From Mycobacterium kyorinense (GTDB lineage: Bacteria > Actinomycetota > Actinomycetes > Mycobacteriales > Mycobacteriaceae), in NCBI RefSeq assembly GCF_002101735.1, contig NZ_LQPE01000132.1:1-64000 (forward strand): DNA of 64,000 nt, given 5' to 3'. The translations under genes were made by a program, and so were the position numbers. The notes under the pieces were generated by a model. That model was not told where the DNA came from, did no database searches, and saw only the letters and a list, made by a program, of their open reading frames with translations. This document shows positions 25,676-35,537 of this stretch, one piece after another (the first letter of the stretch is position 1; each line of letters opens with the position of its first letter).

Positions 25676-26071
25676 CTACGTGGTGGTGATGTCTACCAAC
25701 CGCAAACCCTCCACCCGATCGAAGTGCTTGCGGTTGCGCGTGGCGAACCGCAGGTCGAAGTTCAAACAGATGCCCGCCTGCAGGCAATCGGCCATGCCGA
25801 TGTCTTGGCCGGCTGCCCGCAGGGTCGCAGCCACCTCACCGGCACGTAACGCACCAGCCGGGTCCAATGGGAAAGTCCGCGAACGGACAAGGCGCAGAAT
25901 GTCATCGCGGCGAGCCAAGAAATCCGTGCCGATGCGCAATTCGAAGGCGGTTATCGCGGTGAGCCGAAGGCGATGGCGGGTGATCAACTCGCGCACCAAC
26001 CGCACGCCGGGCCCCTTGCCACGGAGAAAGTCGACCAGAAGGTCGGTGTCGACGACTACGAGGCCCGCCAT
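25676..26071 (-). CDS. vapC: VapC-type PIN-domain ribonuclease toxin
   Basis: A 131-residue PIN-domain protein. The acidic metal-binding residues are seen in VVVDTDLLVDFLRG (first Asp), ITAFELRIG (Glu), and IGMADCLQAG (Asp), with a late Asp in NRKHFDRVEGL. VapC toxins cut specific tRNA or rRNA. The start overlaps the vapB end by 16 nt, the normal antitoxin-first order. The pair follows the fucA relic directly. Confidence 0.88.
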   Translation of the reverse strand: MAGLVVVDTDLLVDFLRGKGPGVRLVRELITRHRLRLTAITAFELRIGTDFLARRDDILRLVRSRTFPLDPAGALRAGEVAATLRAAGQDIGMADCLQAGICLNFDLRFATRNRKHFDRVEGLRLVDITTT

Positions 26072-26295
26072 CTGGCCCTTGCGTCATCGATGCGCGAGCG
26101 CACCTCTCGTGCCTCGGACTCGGTGAGCGTCCCTTCGAGTCCTAACAGCAGGTCGATTTCCTCGTTGTTCAGACTCGCCAGGTACACATCCAACGCCTCC
26201 TGGACAAGTGCGGAGAAGCCGCGTACACCGCGCCGCTGAGCGATTGCGCTCAGCGCGCGGTGCTGCTGATCGGTGATCTCCACCGTCGTCCGCAT
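26056..26295 (-). CDS. vapB: VapB-type antitoxin
   Basis: A 79-residue ribbon-helix-helix protein: RTTVEITDQQHRALSAIAQRRG is the strand and first helix, and FSALVQEALDVYLASL the second. The C-terminal part rich in Glu and Arg would wrap the toxin. It is first in the operon and probably represses it. An inverted TGCATGCATGT-like stretch just upstream (about 26,294-26,305) may be part of the operator. Confidence 0.85.
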   Translation of the reverse strand: MRTTVEITDQQHRALSAIAQRRGVRGFSALVQEALDVYLASLNNEEIDLLLGLEGTLTESEAREVRSRIDDARARWRAS

Positions 26296-26318
26296 GCATG
26301 CATGTTAACACATGCACC

Positions 26319-27170
26319 TCAAGCGGCCGTCCGCCAGTTCCGCGGTGTGGTGCCGTGCACGCGGCGGAACAGCCGGCTGAAATAGCCCGGGTCATAGATG
26401 CCGACCCGCTGGGCGACCGCGGCAACCGGAAGATCGGTGTCGGCCAGCAAGCTACGGGCTTCGGCCATGCGCCGCTCGATGATCCACTCTTGCACCGTCC
26501 GCCCGGTGCGGCGGCGCACGACGGTCGTCAAATGCCCCGGCGTCATCCCGAGCTCCGACGCGACGTCGCGCAGCGACAGCGGCTCGCCGTAGCGGCGGTC
26601 GATCACCGCGAACACCTCGGCCAGCAGCGGTTCGCCGCTGCGCCGCAGATCGCCCACGACGTCGCCGGCGAGCCGTGCGAGATCGATCAGCAGCAGCGTC
26701 AGATGTGCCAGCGCCGCTTGCCGATAACCCTCCTGGCGGGTGGCCAGCTCGGCTTCGATGGACCCGATCGTCGCGTCCCACACCGGTCGACGGGCCGCCG
26801 GCACGGCCAGCTCCAGTAGTGCACCGGAGCGGCCATGCAAAAACGGGAACAGCAGCGGGTGCGCCCGCCACGCAGGCCACGGCGAGCGCCCGTCGCCGCC
26901 CAGCGCGGCCGGGTCGAAGAACAGGCCGACGCCGCCGTCGGTGCGGCTCACCCGCTCGAGGTCGATCACCTCACCGGGAGCGACCACGTAGACGAGGCCC
27001 GTCGCATGCACGTACCACAGTGCCGGGAAGTCGTGGATGTGGCGCCCCCGTTCGACCACGTCGTCGCGGCCGCCTCGTACAACGGACACCGGCGGTGTGT
27101 TCACGTCGGCCCGGTATGCGTAGACCGGCACCCCGCCGCGGTGGCGAACCAGCCGAGCTGCTGCCGTCAT
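26319..27170 (-). CDS. AraC-family transcriptional regulator
   Basis: A 283-residue regulator with an N-terminal cupin sensor (HDFPALWYVH) and a C-terminal double helix-turn-helix. The second half shows PLSLRDVASELGMTPGHLTTVVRRRTG and VAAVAQRVGIYDPGYFSRLFRRVHGTTPRNWR, the family signature. It diverges from the methyltransferase gene at 27243 across a 72-nt AT-rich gap that must hold both promoters, so it probably controls that gene. The inducer is unknown. Confidence 0.9.
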   Translation of the reverse strand: MTAAARLVRHRGGVPVYAYRADVNTPPVSVVRGGRDDVVERGRHIHDFPALWYVHATGLVYVVAPGEVIDLERVSRTDGGVGLFFDPAALGGDGRSPWPAWRAHPLLFPFLHGRSGALLELAVPAARRPVWDATIGSIEAELATRQEGYRQAALAHLTLLLIDLARLAGDVVGDLRRSGEPLLAEVFAVIDRRYGEPLSLRDVASELGMTPGHLTTVVRRRTGRTVQEWIIERRMAEARSLLADTDLPVAAVAQRVGIYDPGYFSRLFRRVHGTTPRNWRTAA

Positions 27171-27242
27171 GAGCTTAAAATAGTCCGAGTTTTACTCATT
27201 ATCACCTAATTTCTAGCGCCATCAACGCTTCACCATGGAAGC

Positions 27243-27908
27243 ATGACCGAACATCGTCTGCATCGACTCCTGGGTAACCACCACGACTACCTGCCCGCCG
27301 CAGGCCGCGACATCTTCCTTCCCACTTACGACCTCATGTCCCGGCTGCTCGGCATGACCAAAGTCCATGACACCCTGCTCTCACAAGCCGAACTCGACGG
27401 CAGTCAGCGTGTTCTCGAAATCGGCTGCGGGACGGGCAATGTCACCTTGCAAGCCAAGCATGCTCATCCCGGCGCCGAGTTAGTCGGCTGCGACCCCGAC
27501 CCGCGGGCGCTGGCCCGGGCACGGCGAAAAGCGCAGGGGCTCAGCGGCATCCGCTTTGACCATGCCTACGCCCAGCAGCTGCCCTACCCGGACGGCGAAT
27601 TCGATCGGGTGCTGTCGTCGATGATGTTGCACCATCTCCCCGACGAGATGAAAGCCGACGCGGCGGCGGAAGTTTTTCGTGTGCTGCGTCCCGGCGGCAG
27701 ACTGCACGTGGTCGATATCGGCGGTGATATGACCGCCCGCGACGGCTTGGCGGCGCGGCGGATGCTGCGCAATCACCACATCGCGGGAAACCTCGGCGAC
27801 GCAATACCGCGCCTGCTGCGCGCGGCCGGGTTCGACTGCAGCGAGGTCGCGTCCCATCGGCATCGCTTCGTCGGCCGACTCACCTACTATCGCGCCACCC
27901 GCCCCTAG
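27243..27908 (+). CDS. Class I SAM-dependent methyltransferase (Ubi/MenG-like)
   Basis: A 221-residue methyltransferase unrelated to the TIGR00027 group. Motif I is VLEIGCGTGNVTLQA, motif II VGCDPDPRAL, and the post-motif RVLSSMMLHHLPDEMK is followed by EVFRVLRPGGRLHVVDIG. The acceptor is unknown; small molecules, quinones or lipids are all possible. It is divergent from an AraC gene and ends with a 4-nt overlap on the convergent alcohol dehydrogenase gene. Confidence 0.88.
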   Translation: MTEHRLHRLLGNHHDYLPAAGRDIFLPTYDLMSRLLGMTKVHDTLLSQAELDGSQRVLEIGCGTGNVTLQAKHAHPGAELVGCDPDPRALARARRKAQGLSGIRFDHAYAQQLPYPDGEFDRVLSSMMLHHLPDEMKADAAAEVFRVLRPGGRLHVVDIGGDMTARDGLAARRMLRNHHIAGNLGDAIPRLLRAAGFDCSEVASHRHRFVGRLTYYRATRP

Positions 27909-29113
27909 CGCTGGTCGAAGGCCACCTTGACCGCGCCACTTTCGCCCTGGTGGGCAATCGCCAGGAAGGCCTCGCGCCACTGGTCCAGCCGGAAGGTGTG
28001 AGTCAGCATGGGCCGCAAGTCGATCCGGCCGTCGACGGCCATGTCGAGGTAGTGCGCGATCGCATGCTTGCGCACACCGTGTACCTCCTCCACCCCGAAA
28101 GCGTTGGAGCCCACCCAGCTGATCTCTTTGAAATACAGCGGGCTCCATTCCCACCGGCCTGGCGCATGGACCCCGGCCTTCACCAGCGTGCCGCGCGCCC
28201 GCAACACCCGCACCCCGACTTCGAACGTGTCGGGCTTGCCGACGGTGTCGTAGACGACGTCGACCGCACCCGGGTGGGCCATCGGCAGTCCTCGCAGCGG
28301 CTGGCGCAGCCGGCCACCGCCCCACTCGACGAGCTCCTCGATCACTGCCAACCGCGGCTCGTGCGCCAGCACCAGCTCGGCGCCGAACTGGCGGGCCAGC
28401 TCCGCCTGGGCGTCGAAGCGCGCCACCACCGCCACCGCCACATCCGGATACAGCGCCCGAAGGATCGCCACCGCGCACAACCCCAACGATCCCGCCCCGT
28501 ACACCAGAACACGGCCCGACGCGGGCGGTGGGTGACGGGTAATCGCATGCAACGAAACGGAAAACGGGTCGGCGAACACCGCCAACTCGTCGGGCACTGA
28601 CTCGGGGACTGCGAACAGCATGCTGTCGTGGGCAGGCATCAGCTCGGCGTAGCCGCCGGTCACGTCGGCCGACACCCCGCTGTGAATGCCGGGTTTGATG
28701 TCCCCGTCGCAAAAGCTCCAGCACAGGCTGTAGTCGCCGGCCTGGCACGCCGGGCACGGCGGATCGACGCCGCGCGGCCCGCACGACAGCCACGGGTTGA
28801 GCACGACACGCTGCCCGACGTCCAGTCCGCGGGCCGCCGGCCCCAGCGCCACGACCTCGGCGACCACCTCGTGCCCCATCACTTGCGGGAACGAGCAGAA
28901 CGCGGCCATCGCGTTGTCGGCGTCTCCCTCGCCGAAATCCAGCAGGATCTGTTTGGAGTCCGACCCGCAGATACCGGTCAGCCGCGGCCGAGTGATCGCC
29001 CAATCGTCGTGCAGCAAGCCCGGTTCCGGGATGTCTTGCAGCGCAACGGGACTGTGTGCCAATGCGTCGTCGCAACCCTCGACCGGCGGTACGCCGAAAA
29101 CCAGCGCCTTCAT
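27905..29113 (-). CDS. Zinc-dependent alcohol dehydrogenase (MDR family)
   Basis: A 402-residue medium-chain dehydrogenase. Catalytic zinc ligands are in GICGSDSKQ and VMGHEVVAEV. Structural-zinc cysteines are in PPCPACQAGDYSLC, with an earlier Cys in LSCGPRG. The Rossmann loop is VYGAGSLGLCAVAIL. It resembles formaldehyde- or threonine-dehydrogenase-like members; the substrate is unknown. ATG 29113 overlaps the stop of the SDR gene as ATGA, so both dehydrogenases are made from one transcript and may act in sequence. Confidence 0.88.
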   Translation of the reverse strand: MKALVFGVPPVEGCDDALAHSPVALQDIPEPGLLHDDWAITRPRLTGICGSDSKQILLDFGEGDADNAMAAFCSFPQVMGHEVVAEVVALGPAARGLDVGQRVVLNPWLSCGPRGVDPPCPACQAGDYSLCWSFCDGDIKPGIHSGVSADVTGGYAELMPAHDSMLFAVPESVPDELAVFADPFSVSLHAITRHPPPASGRVLVYGAGSLGLCAVAILRALYPDVAVAVVARFDAQAELARQFGAELVLAHEPRLAVIEELVEWGGGRLRQPLRGLPMAHPGAVDVVYDTVGKPDTFEVGVRVLRARGTLVKAGVHAPGRWEWSPLYFKEISWVGSNAFGVEEVHGVRKHAIAHYLDMAVDGRIDLRPMLTHTFRLDQWREAFLAIAHQGESGAVKVAFDQR

Positions 29114-29886
29114 CGTCGGGCCATCGCTGCCGCACCGGCGATGTAGGCGTCGAGGTCGGCGTTCTTGACGTCGACCACGGCCTTCATGTCGGGCAGGTAA
29201 TGCTCGAACCGGTCGCTGCCCAGCGCGGCGATGATGCCGTCGGCGACGTCGTCGGCCGGCACCTTGGGCCCCTCGTACAGCGGATCGTCGTTGTCGGGCT
29301 GATCCCAGATCTCGGTGTCGACCGGGCCGGGCTCGATCAGCTTCACCGAAACGCCGGTGCCGTGCAGGTCGACGGCCATCGACTCGCTCCAGCCGCACAA
29401 CGCGAATTTGCTTGCGCAATAAGCGGCTTCGTGAACGATGCCCAACCGGCCACCCATGCTGGACACATTGACGATCAGGCCGTCGCCGCGTTGCAGCATC
29501 CGGGGCAGCACGGCCAGGCACAAGCGCATCGGCGCAAAGAAGTTGACCCGCATCACGGTCTCCACGGAGGCCGGGTCCAGCTCGGTGACCGCGCGCCGCT
29601 TGGGGATCGCGGCGTTGTTCACCAATACGTCGATACCGCCGAGACCGTCCCAGGCACGCCGCGCCAACTCGTCGATCGCTTCGGTGTCGGCGAGGTCGGC
29701 GACCCACATCTGCGACGCGGGCGTGCTGCGACGGCAGTCGGCCAGCACCGCCTCGAGCCGCTCGCGCCGACGCGCAATCAGCCCGACCATTGCCCCGGCG
29801 GCGGCGAGCCGCCGGGCCAGCGCGGCGCCCACCCCCGACGACGCCCCGGTGATCAGCACCCGCTTGCCGGCTGTCGAGTAGGCCAT
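29110..29886 (-). CDS. Short-chain dehydrogenase/reductase
   Basis: A 258-residue classical SDR: TGASSGVGAALA (NAD(P) loop), VNNAAIPK, the catalytic Ser in VSSMGGR, and AYCASKFAL (Y-x3-K). Start ATG 29886 begins MAYSTAGKRVLITG; a frame starting earlier would run into the divergent methyltransferase promoter. It leads the two-gene SDR-ADH operon and diverges from the methyltransferase trio at 30003. Confidence 0.9.
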   Translation of the reverse strand: MAYSTAGKRVLITGASSGVGAALARRLAAAGAMVGLIARRRERLEAVLADCRRSTPASQMWVADLADTEAIDELARRAWDGLGGIDVLVNNAAIPKRRAVTELDPASVETVMRVNFFAPMRLCLAVLPRMLQRGDGLIVNVSSMGGRLGIVHEAAYCASKFALCGWSESMAVDLHGTGVSVKLIEPGPVDTEIWDQPDNDDPLYEGPKVPADDVADGIIAALGSDRFEHYLPDMKAVVDVKNADLDAYIAGAAAMARR

Positions 29887-29970
29887 GGCCAAAGCCTCGC
29901 GCGCGTGGCGGGCGCTGACGCGGGTTTCGCCAAGATCACCAAGTGGCCGACCACCCGCGTTTAAGTTATA

Positions 29971-29994
29971 TTGACTAAGTAACGACTTGAAGGG
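29971..29994 (+). promoter_or_regulatory. Second copy of the methyltransferase upstream motif, plus ribosome site
   Basis: TTGACTAAGTAACGA (29971-29985) matches 13 of 15 positions of the motif at 13976-13990. GAAGGGG (29989-29995 region) is the ribosome site for ATG 30003. The repeat at two separate methyltransferase operons suggests a common promoter element or operator, or simply the shared ancestry of the leader. Confidence 0.4.
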
Positions 29995-30002
29995 GATTGC
30001 AA

Positions 30003-30920
30003 ATGCCGCGTACGGACAACGACACCTGGGATCTGGCATCGAGCGTGGGGGCGACCGCCACGATGGTCGCGGCGGCCCGGGCCGTCGCGACGCGCAGCGA
30101 GCGCCCGCTGATCAACGACCCGTTCGCCGAGCCGCTGGTCCGCGCCGTCGGCGTCGACATCTTCACCCGGCTGGCCAGCGGCGAGCTGAACCCCGCCGAC
30201 CTGCAGGACGACGACCAGCCGGGCGTCGACCGCATGACCGACAACATGGCGGTACGGACCAAGTTCTTCGACGAATTCTTCCTCGACGCCACGACGTCGG
30301 GGATCAGGCAGGCGGTCATCCTGGCGTCCGGGCTGGACGCCCGCGCCTACCGGCTGCCCTGGCCGGCCGGCACGGTCGTCTACGAGGTCGACCAGCCGGC
30401 AGTCATCGAGTTCAAGTCCCGCACCCTCGCCGAGTTGGGCGCTCGTCCAACCGCCATCCGGCGCGCGGTCCCCATCGATTTGCGCGACGACTGGCCGGCG
30501 GCGCTGCGCGCGGCCGGGTTCGATCCGAGCCAACCGACGGCGTGGAGCGCCGAGGGTCTCCTGGGCTACCTACCACCGGACGCGCAGGACCGCCTGCTGG
30601 ACACCATCACCGCACTCAGCGCACCGGGCAGCCGGATCGCCACCGAAAGTGCACCTACTCCGGGCCCCGGCGACCAGGACCGGATGAAGGAACGGATGCA
30701 AAAGGCATCCGAACGCTGGCGCGAGCACGGCTTCGACCTCGACATGACCGAGCTGGTTTACTTTGGTGACCGCAACGAGGCGGCGCCCTACCTGTCCGAC
30801 CACGGGTGGCAGGTGACCGGCAGCACGCTGCGAGATCTATTCGCCACCAACGGTTTTCCACCGATCGACGACGACTTGCCGTTCGCTGACATGCGCTACA
30901 TCAGCGGCGTCCTCAGCTAG
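30003..30920 (+). CDS. SAM-dependent methyltransferase, TIGR00027/LCMT-like (first of three)
   Basis: A 305-residue paralogue with [51 protein letters not shown] and AEGLLGYLP. It corresponds in place to the Rv0724A-Rv0726c block beside sppA in M. tuberculosis. ATG 30003 follows a GAAGGGG ribosome site at a good distance. WSAEGLL replaces the more common WIAEGLL. It is probably co-transcribed with the two downstream paralogues (gaps of 11 and 7 nt). Confidence 0.9.
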   Translation: MPRTDNDTWDLASSVGATATMVAAARAVATRSERPLINDPFAEPLVRAVGVDIFTRLASGELNPADLQDDDQPGVDRMTDNMAVRTKFFDEFFLDATTSGIRQAVILASGLDARAYRLPWPAGTVVYEVDQPAVIEFKSRTLAELGARPTAIRRAVPIDLRDDWPAALRAAGFDPSQPTAWSAEGLLGYLPPDAQDRLLDTITALSAPGSRIATESAPTPGPGDQDRMKERMQKASERWREHGFDLDMTELVYFGDRNEAAPYLSDHGWQVTGSTLRDLFATNGFPPIDDDLPFADMRYISGVLS

Positions 30921-30931
30921 GAGTAATCCTC

Positions 30932-31834
30932 ATGCCACGTACTCACGACGACACCTGGGATCTGGCTTCCAGCGTGGGGGCCACCGCCACCATGGTTGCG
31001 CTCTCGCGCGCGCTGGCCTCGCAGGGACCCGACGCGCTGCTCGACGACCCGTTCGCCGACCCGCTGGTGCGCGCCGTAGGGGTGCCGCAGTTCGTCCGCC
31101 TGCTCGACGGAGAAGTCAGCCTCGACGACGACCCGGTGCTGAACCGCAAGACCCGCATCCAACAAATCGCGGTCCGCACAAGGTTTTTCGACGACTTCTT
31201 CACCGGTGCCACCGACGCGGGTGTGCGGCAAGCGGTGATCCTGGCGTCCGGCCTGGACACCAGGGCCTACCGGTTGCAGTGGCCGGCGGGAACGGTGGTC
31301 TACGAGATCGACCAGCCGCAGGTCATCGACTTCAAAAGCACCACGCTTGCCGACTTCGCCGCCACCCCGGCCACGGAGCGCCGCGCGATCGGCATCGACC
31401 TGCGCGACGACTGGCCCGCGGCCCTGCGCAAGGGCGGGTTCGACACCGGCCAGCCGACGGCATGGATCGCCGAAGGGTTGTTGCCGTATCTGCCGCCGGA
31501 GGCTCAGGACCGACTCTTCGACAACATCACCGCGCTCAGCGCCCCGGGTAGCCGGCTGGCCACCGAACACGTTCCCGACCCGGCCGCCTTCACCGACGAC
31601 CGCGCCAACAAAATCAGCGAGCGGTGGCGCCGACTCGGATTGGACCTCAACGCCAGCGACCTGTTCTACCAGGGCGAGCGCAGCGTCGTCATCGACTATC
31701 TGACCGGCCACGGCTGGCAGGTGACCGAATACCCGGTCCGGGAGCTTTACCGCCGCAACGGCTTTGAGTTTCCCGAGGACGAGATAATGGCCACATTCGG
31801 TGAACTGAGCTACGTCTCGGCGACGCTCGGGTAG
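30932..31834 (+). CDS. SAM-dependent methyltransferase, TIGR00027/LCMT-like (second of three)
   Basis: A 300-residue paralogue: [55 protein letters not shown] and [11 protein letters not shown]. An AGGAG ribosome site precedes ATG 30932. The first residues ([20 protein letters not shown]) are the same as in the next gene, which marks a recent tandem duplication or gene conversion. Confidence 0.9.
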   Translation: MPRTHDDTWDLASSVGATATMVALSRALASQGPDALLDDPFADPLVRAVGVPQFVRLLDGEVSLDDDPVLNRKTRIQQIAVRTRFFDDFFTGATDAGVRQAVILASGLDTRAYRLQWPAGTVVYEIDQPQVIDFKSTTLADFAATPATERRAIGIDLRDDWPAALRKGGFDTGQPTAWIAEGLLPYLPPEAQDRLFDNITALSAPGSRLATEHVPDPAAFTDDRANKISERWRRLGLDLNASDLFYQGERSVVIDYLTGHGWQVTEYPVRELYRRNGFEFPEDEIMATFGELSYVSATLG

Positions 31835-31841
31835 GACCCGC

Positions 31842-32759
31842 ATGCCACGCACACATGACGACACGTGGGACCTGGCTTCCAGCGTCGGCGCGACCGCAAC
31901 CATGGTCGCAGCGGGGCGGGCGTTGGCGACCAAGGACCCGCGCAAACTGATCGACGATCCGTTCGCCGACCCCTTGGTCCGTGCGGTGGGGGTCGACTTC
32001 TTCGTCAAGATGATCGACGGCGAGCTCGATCTGTCGACCATCCCGAACGCGTCACCGGCCCGGGTGCAGGCGATGATCGACGGAATGGCGGTGCGCACCA
32101 AGTTCTTCGACGACTACTTCAGCGACGCCATGGACACCGGCATCCGCCAGGCCGTGATCCTGGCCTCCGGGCTGGACGCGCGGGCCTACCGGTTGCGCTG
32201 GCCGGCCCAGACCGTGGTCTACGAAATCGACCAGCCGCAGGTCATCGACTTCAAGACCACCACACTTGCGGATTTCGGCGCCGAGTCCACCGCGCAGCGG
32301 CGCACGGTCCGCATCGACCTTCGCGCCGATTGGCCGACTGCCTTGCGCGAGGCCGGATTTGACGCCGCCGCCCCGACGGCGTGGCTGGCCGAAGGCCTGC
32401 TGATCTACTTACCGCCCGAGGCCCAGGACCGGCTGTTCGACAACATCACCGCGCTCAGCGTGCCGGGCAGCACGATCGCCACCGAATATGTGCCGGGCAT
32501 CAGGGATTTCGACGCCGACCGGGTTCGGGAGATGTCCGCGCCGCTGCGCGAACAGGGCGTCGACATCGACATGGCATCGCTGGTGTACGCCGGCGAGCGC
32601 AACCATGTCGTCGAGTATCTGCGCGGCAACGGCTGGGATGCCAGCGGCATCTCGCGCGAGGAGTTGTTCCGACTCCACGATCTCGAGGTTCCGGTGATCG
32701 AGGAGGACGACGATCCGCTGGGCGAGATCATCTTCGTCAGCGGAACGCTCAGCGGCTAA
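31842..32759 (+). CDS. SAM-dependent methyltransferase, TIGR00027/LCMT-like (third of three)
   Basis: A 305-residue paralogue: [37 protein letters not shown] and [11 protein letters not shown]. It begins 7 nt after the preceding gene and ends with a 4-nt overlap on the convergent sppA gene. The acceptor molecules of this family are not known, so divided labour among the five paralogues in this window cannot be judged. Confidence 0.9.
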   Translation: MPRTHDDTWDLASSVGATATMVAAGRALATKDPRKLIDDPFADPLVRAVGVDFFVKMIDGELDLSTIPNASPARVQAMIDGMAVRTKFFDDYFSDAMDTGIRQAVILASGLDARAYRLRWPAQTVVYEIDQPQVIDFKTTTLADFGAESTAQRRTVRIDLRADWPTALREAGFDAAAPTAWLAEGLLIYLPPEAQDRLFDNITALSVPGSTIATEYVPGIRDFDADRVREMSAPLREQGVDIDMASLVYAGERNHVVEYLRGNGWDASGISREELFRLHDLEVPVIEEDDDPLGEIIFVSGTLSG

Positions 32760-34543
32760 AACCTCGACTCCCCCAACCAGACGGCGCTGGTGCCGGTGAA
32801 CGTCCGCTCGACCTGGTCGAGCAATCCCACGACCGACTGGGCGATCAACGCTCCCACCGCATCCGGCAGCGACGCCGCGGCTGGCTGCGACGACGGGCGT
32901 GGCCGCAGGAATTCCCACACCGACGAACCCGGGTAGCCGACCAGGCGGACGTCGGCGTCGGCGTCCAGACCGGCCAGCACCTTGGCCCGGCGCACTGCCG
33001 TCCGCAGCCCGCCCAGCTCGTCGACCAAGCCGCGCTCGAAAGCGTCTGCACCGCTCCAGATTCGGCCGCGGGCCACCTCGTGCACCGCCTCCGTGCTCAG
33101 GTGGCGAGCCTCTGCCACCCGCTGCACGAAGTCGGCGTAGAACAGGTCCGCCTCGGCTTCGACCTTGGCGTGTTGTTCCGGTGTGAACGGCGCGTTGATC
33201 GACCACGCGTCGGCGTTGGCGTTGGTGCGCACCGCATCCGACCCGACGCCCAGCCGGTCCTTCAGGTTTCGCGCCACCAGCTTGCCGCTCAACACACCGA
33301 TCGACCCGGTGATGGTGCCGGGGTTGGCCACGATGGCGTCCGCCCCCATCGCGATGTAGTAGCCGCCCGAGGCAGCGACCGCACCCATCGACGCCACCAC
33401 CGGTTTGCCGCGACCCCGGGCCTTGGCCACCGCACGCCAGATGGTTTCCGACGCGTTGATCTCGCCGCCCGGGCTGTCCACCCGCAGCACGATCGCCGAC
33501 ACCGCGTCGTCGGCGGCCGCGTCGCGCAGCGCCGCCGAGATGGTGTCGGCGCCGCAACTGGGTGTGCCGAACGGCAGCACCCGCGGGCCGCCGCGGCCAC
33601 TGACGATCGGGCCGGCCACGGTGACCACGGCGACGGCCGGCTTGGGCCGCCGGCCGGGAATGGGCGGCATCGGTCGCGGGCCGCCCGCGCGCGCGTAGCG
33701 GGACAGATACAGCCGCGGCGGCGCGGCGTCGTCGTCGGCATCCCCGGTTTCCGGCGAGATCCCTTCGGCGCCAACCAGTTCGGCGATCCGGGCGTAGGCC
33801 TCGTCGCGGTAGCCGATGCGGTCGACCAGCCTGGAGCTCACCGCGTCGTCGCGCAGCAGCGGCGCCCGGTCCGCCAGCGCGTCGACCTCGTCGAGGTCGA
33901 TCTTGCGGGATTCGGCGACGGCCTGCCACACCTGGGCGTGCAGGCTCTCCAGCAGCCGGCTGTCGGCCTCACGATGCGCGTCGGTGTAGCGGTCTTGAGT
34001 GAAACGGTTTACCGCCGACTTGTATTCGCCGCGAGCGACGAACTGTGCTTCGATGCCGGCCTTGTCGAGCGCGTCCCGCAGGAACATCGCGTTGGTGGCG
34101 AATCCGACCAGCCCGACGGTGCCCGACGGCTGCATCCACACCTCGCCGAACGCCGAAGCCAGATAGTACGACAGCGTGCCCGGATACGTCTCGGCCCATG
34201 CCACCGACGGCTTGACCGCGCTGAACGCGGCGACGGCCTCGCGCAACTCCTGGACCGGCCCCGCGGCCGCGGCCGGAAGCTGTACGCGGGCGATCAGCCC
34301 TGCCACCCGCGGATCGTCGCCCGCGCGGTGGATCGCCGCGACGGCCTCACGCAGCAGCAGTGGCCGACCGCCGCCGGCGATGAGTGCCAGCGGGTCGAAG
34401 CCGCCGGTCTCCGGCGGGGCGGCGTGCAGGTCGAGTTCGAGGACGCAGCCCTTGGGTACGCCGTGGTGGCGGGCCGTGTCGACCCGGTGGGCCAGCGCAC
34501 GCACGTCGTCGATGCCGGGCGGGTCGGGCAGAAAACCAAGCAT
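32756..34543 (-). CDS. sppA: Signal peptide peptidase SppA, 67K type (protease IV)
   Basis: A 595-residue two-domain serine protease that degrades leftover signal peptides at the membrane. The catalytic Lys is in [10 protein letters not shown] in the N-terminal half; the nucleophile Ser is in [15 protein letters not shown] in the C-terminal half. [12 protein letters not shown] precedes it. ATG 34543 matches the start of M. tuberculosis SppA ([19 protein letters not shown] follows shortly). A much longer open frame upstream is antisense to the next gene and is not used. It diverges from the LLM gene across 39 nt. Confidence 0.93.
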   Translation of the reverse strand: MLGFLPDPPGIDDVRALAHRVDTARHHGVPKGCVLELDLHAAPPETGGFDPLALIAGGGRPLLLREAVAAIHRAGDDPRVAGLIARVQLPAAAAGPVQELREAVAAFSAVKPSVAWAETYPGTLSYYLASAFGEVWMQPSGTVGLVGFATNAMFLRDALDKAGIEAQFVARGEYKSAVNRFTQDRYTDAHREADSRLLESLHAQVWQAVAESRKIDLDEVDALADRAPLLRDDAVSSRLVDRIGYRDEAYARIAELVGAEGISPETGDADDDAAPPRLYLSRYARAGGPRPMPPIPGRRPKPAVAVVTVAGPIVSGRGGPRVLPFGTPSCGADTISAALRDAAADDAVSAIVLRVDSPGGEINASETIWRAVAKARGRGKPVVASMGAVAASGGYYIAMGADAIVANPGTITGSIGVLSGKLVARNLKDRLGVGSDAVRTNANADAWSINAPFTPEQHAKVEAEADLFYADFVQRVAEARHLSTEAVHEVARGRIWSGADAFERGLVDELGGLRTAVRRAKVLAGLDADADVRLVGYPGSSVWEFLRPRPSSQPAAASLPDAVGALIAQSVVGLLDQVERTFTGTSAVWLGESRF

Positions 34544-34582
34544 GTCGTCGAGACTACCGATGACCGGGCCTACGGTGATGGG

Positions 34583-35536
34583 ATGCGCTTTTCCATCTCG
34601 ATACCTCAGCTGGCCAATCCCTTCGATGCCGCGGGTGTGCGTTCCTATCTCGCCCGCGCCGAAGAGCTCGGCTTCGAGGGCGGCTGGACGGTAGACCAGG
34701 TCGTCGGCGAGGCGCCGCTGCTGGCGCCCCTCGAATTGTTGGCGTTCGCCGCCGCCTGCACCGAGCGGCTGCGGCTGGGTGTCGCGGTACTTGTTGCGTC
34801 GCTGCATGATCCGCTGCAGCTCGCGGCGGCGGTGACGGCGGTCGACCAGATCAGCGATGGCCGGCTGGACGTCGGAGTCGCCCCCGGCGGCGGCCATCAC
34901 CAGTTTTCCGCCTTCGGGGTGGACAAGGCGACTTTCGTGCGAAGTTTCACCGAGGGCCTGCAGTTGATGAAGGCGGCGTGGTCCGACGAGCCGCGGGTGA
35001 CGTTTCACGGCCGGTTCCGTCAGGTCGACGACCTGCCCATCCAGCCGAAACCCGTGCAGCGGCCGCATCCGCCGATCTGGTTCGGCGGGCAGGCGCCCAA
35101 GGCGCTGGCCCGGGCGGTGCGCCACGGCGACGCGTTGCTGGGCGCGGGCTCGTCGACCACCGCCGCGTTCGCCGAGGCGGTGAAGACCGTGCACCGCGAG
35201 CTCGCCGACCAGGGCAAAGACCCGGCGGGCTTCGACATCGGTAAGCGGGTCTATGTGATGATCGACGACGACATGGCGCGCGCCCGCGAGCGGGTGCTCG
35301 CCGGGCTGCACCGCATCTACGGCCAGATGCGGGGTATCGACGAGGTGCCGGTGTTCGGCGGGCCCGACGACGTGGTGCGCGGATTGCGTGAGGTGATCGA
35401 TGCAGGTGCCCAGATGATCTTGCTCAACCCGGTCGGCGACGACGTCGCCCAGGACCGCGAGCAGATGGAACGCCTTGCCGCCGAAGTGATTCCAAAGCTG
35501 GCTTCTTCTGCCGAGAAGTCCCCGGTTTCGCGCTGA
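34583..35536 (+). CDS. LLM-class flavin/F420-dependent oxidoreductase
   Basis: A 317-residue luciferase-like protein (TIM barrel). It starts FSISIPQLANPFDAAGVRSY, with LRLGVAVLVASLHDPLQLAAAVTAVDQISDGRLDVGVAPGG as the typical barrel core and RPHPPIWFGGQAPKALARAVRHGDALL later on. Many mycobacterial members use F420, but the cofactor cannot be read here. ATG 34583 is chosen at MRFSISIPQ; the frame continues far upstream only because the opposite strand is sppA. It stops 1 nt before the Nudix gene, so the two are an operon. Confidence 0.9.
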   Translation: MRFSISIPQLANPFDAAGVRSYLARAEELGFEGGWTVDQVVGEAPLLAPLELLAFAAACTERLRLGVAVLVASLHDPLQLAAAVTAVDQISDGRLDVGVAPGGGHHQFSAFGVDKATFVRSFTEGLQLMKAAWSDEPRVTFHGRFRQVDDLPIQPKPVQRPHPPIWFGGQAPKALARAVRHGDALLGAGSSTTAAFAEAVKTVHRELADQGKDPAGFDIGKRVYVMIDDDMARARERVLAGLHRIYGQMRGIDEVPVFGGPDDVVRGLREVIDAGAQMILLNPVGDDVAQDREQMERLAAEVIPKLASSAEKSPVSR

Positions 35537-35537
35537 A

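Noticed and set aside
26056-26295. vapBC as part of the fucA-bracketed cassette
   Set aside because: It lies outside the second fucA relic, so it is probably a separate acquisition; ordinary TA pair otherwise.
27480-29135. Long minus-strand frame across the methyltransferase and alcohol dehydrogenase genes
   Set aside because: Arg/Gly-rich shadow frame in high-GC DNA with no recognisable domain.
32381-35536. A very long plus-strand frame of about 1,050 codons ending with the LLM oxidoreductase
   Set aside because: Everything before 34583 is antisense to a methyltransferase end and sppA and is low-complexity Arg/Gly/Gln-rich; the real domain starts at MRFSISIPQ.
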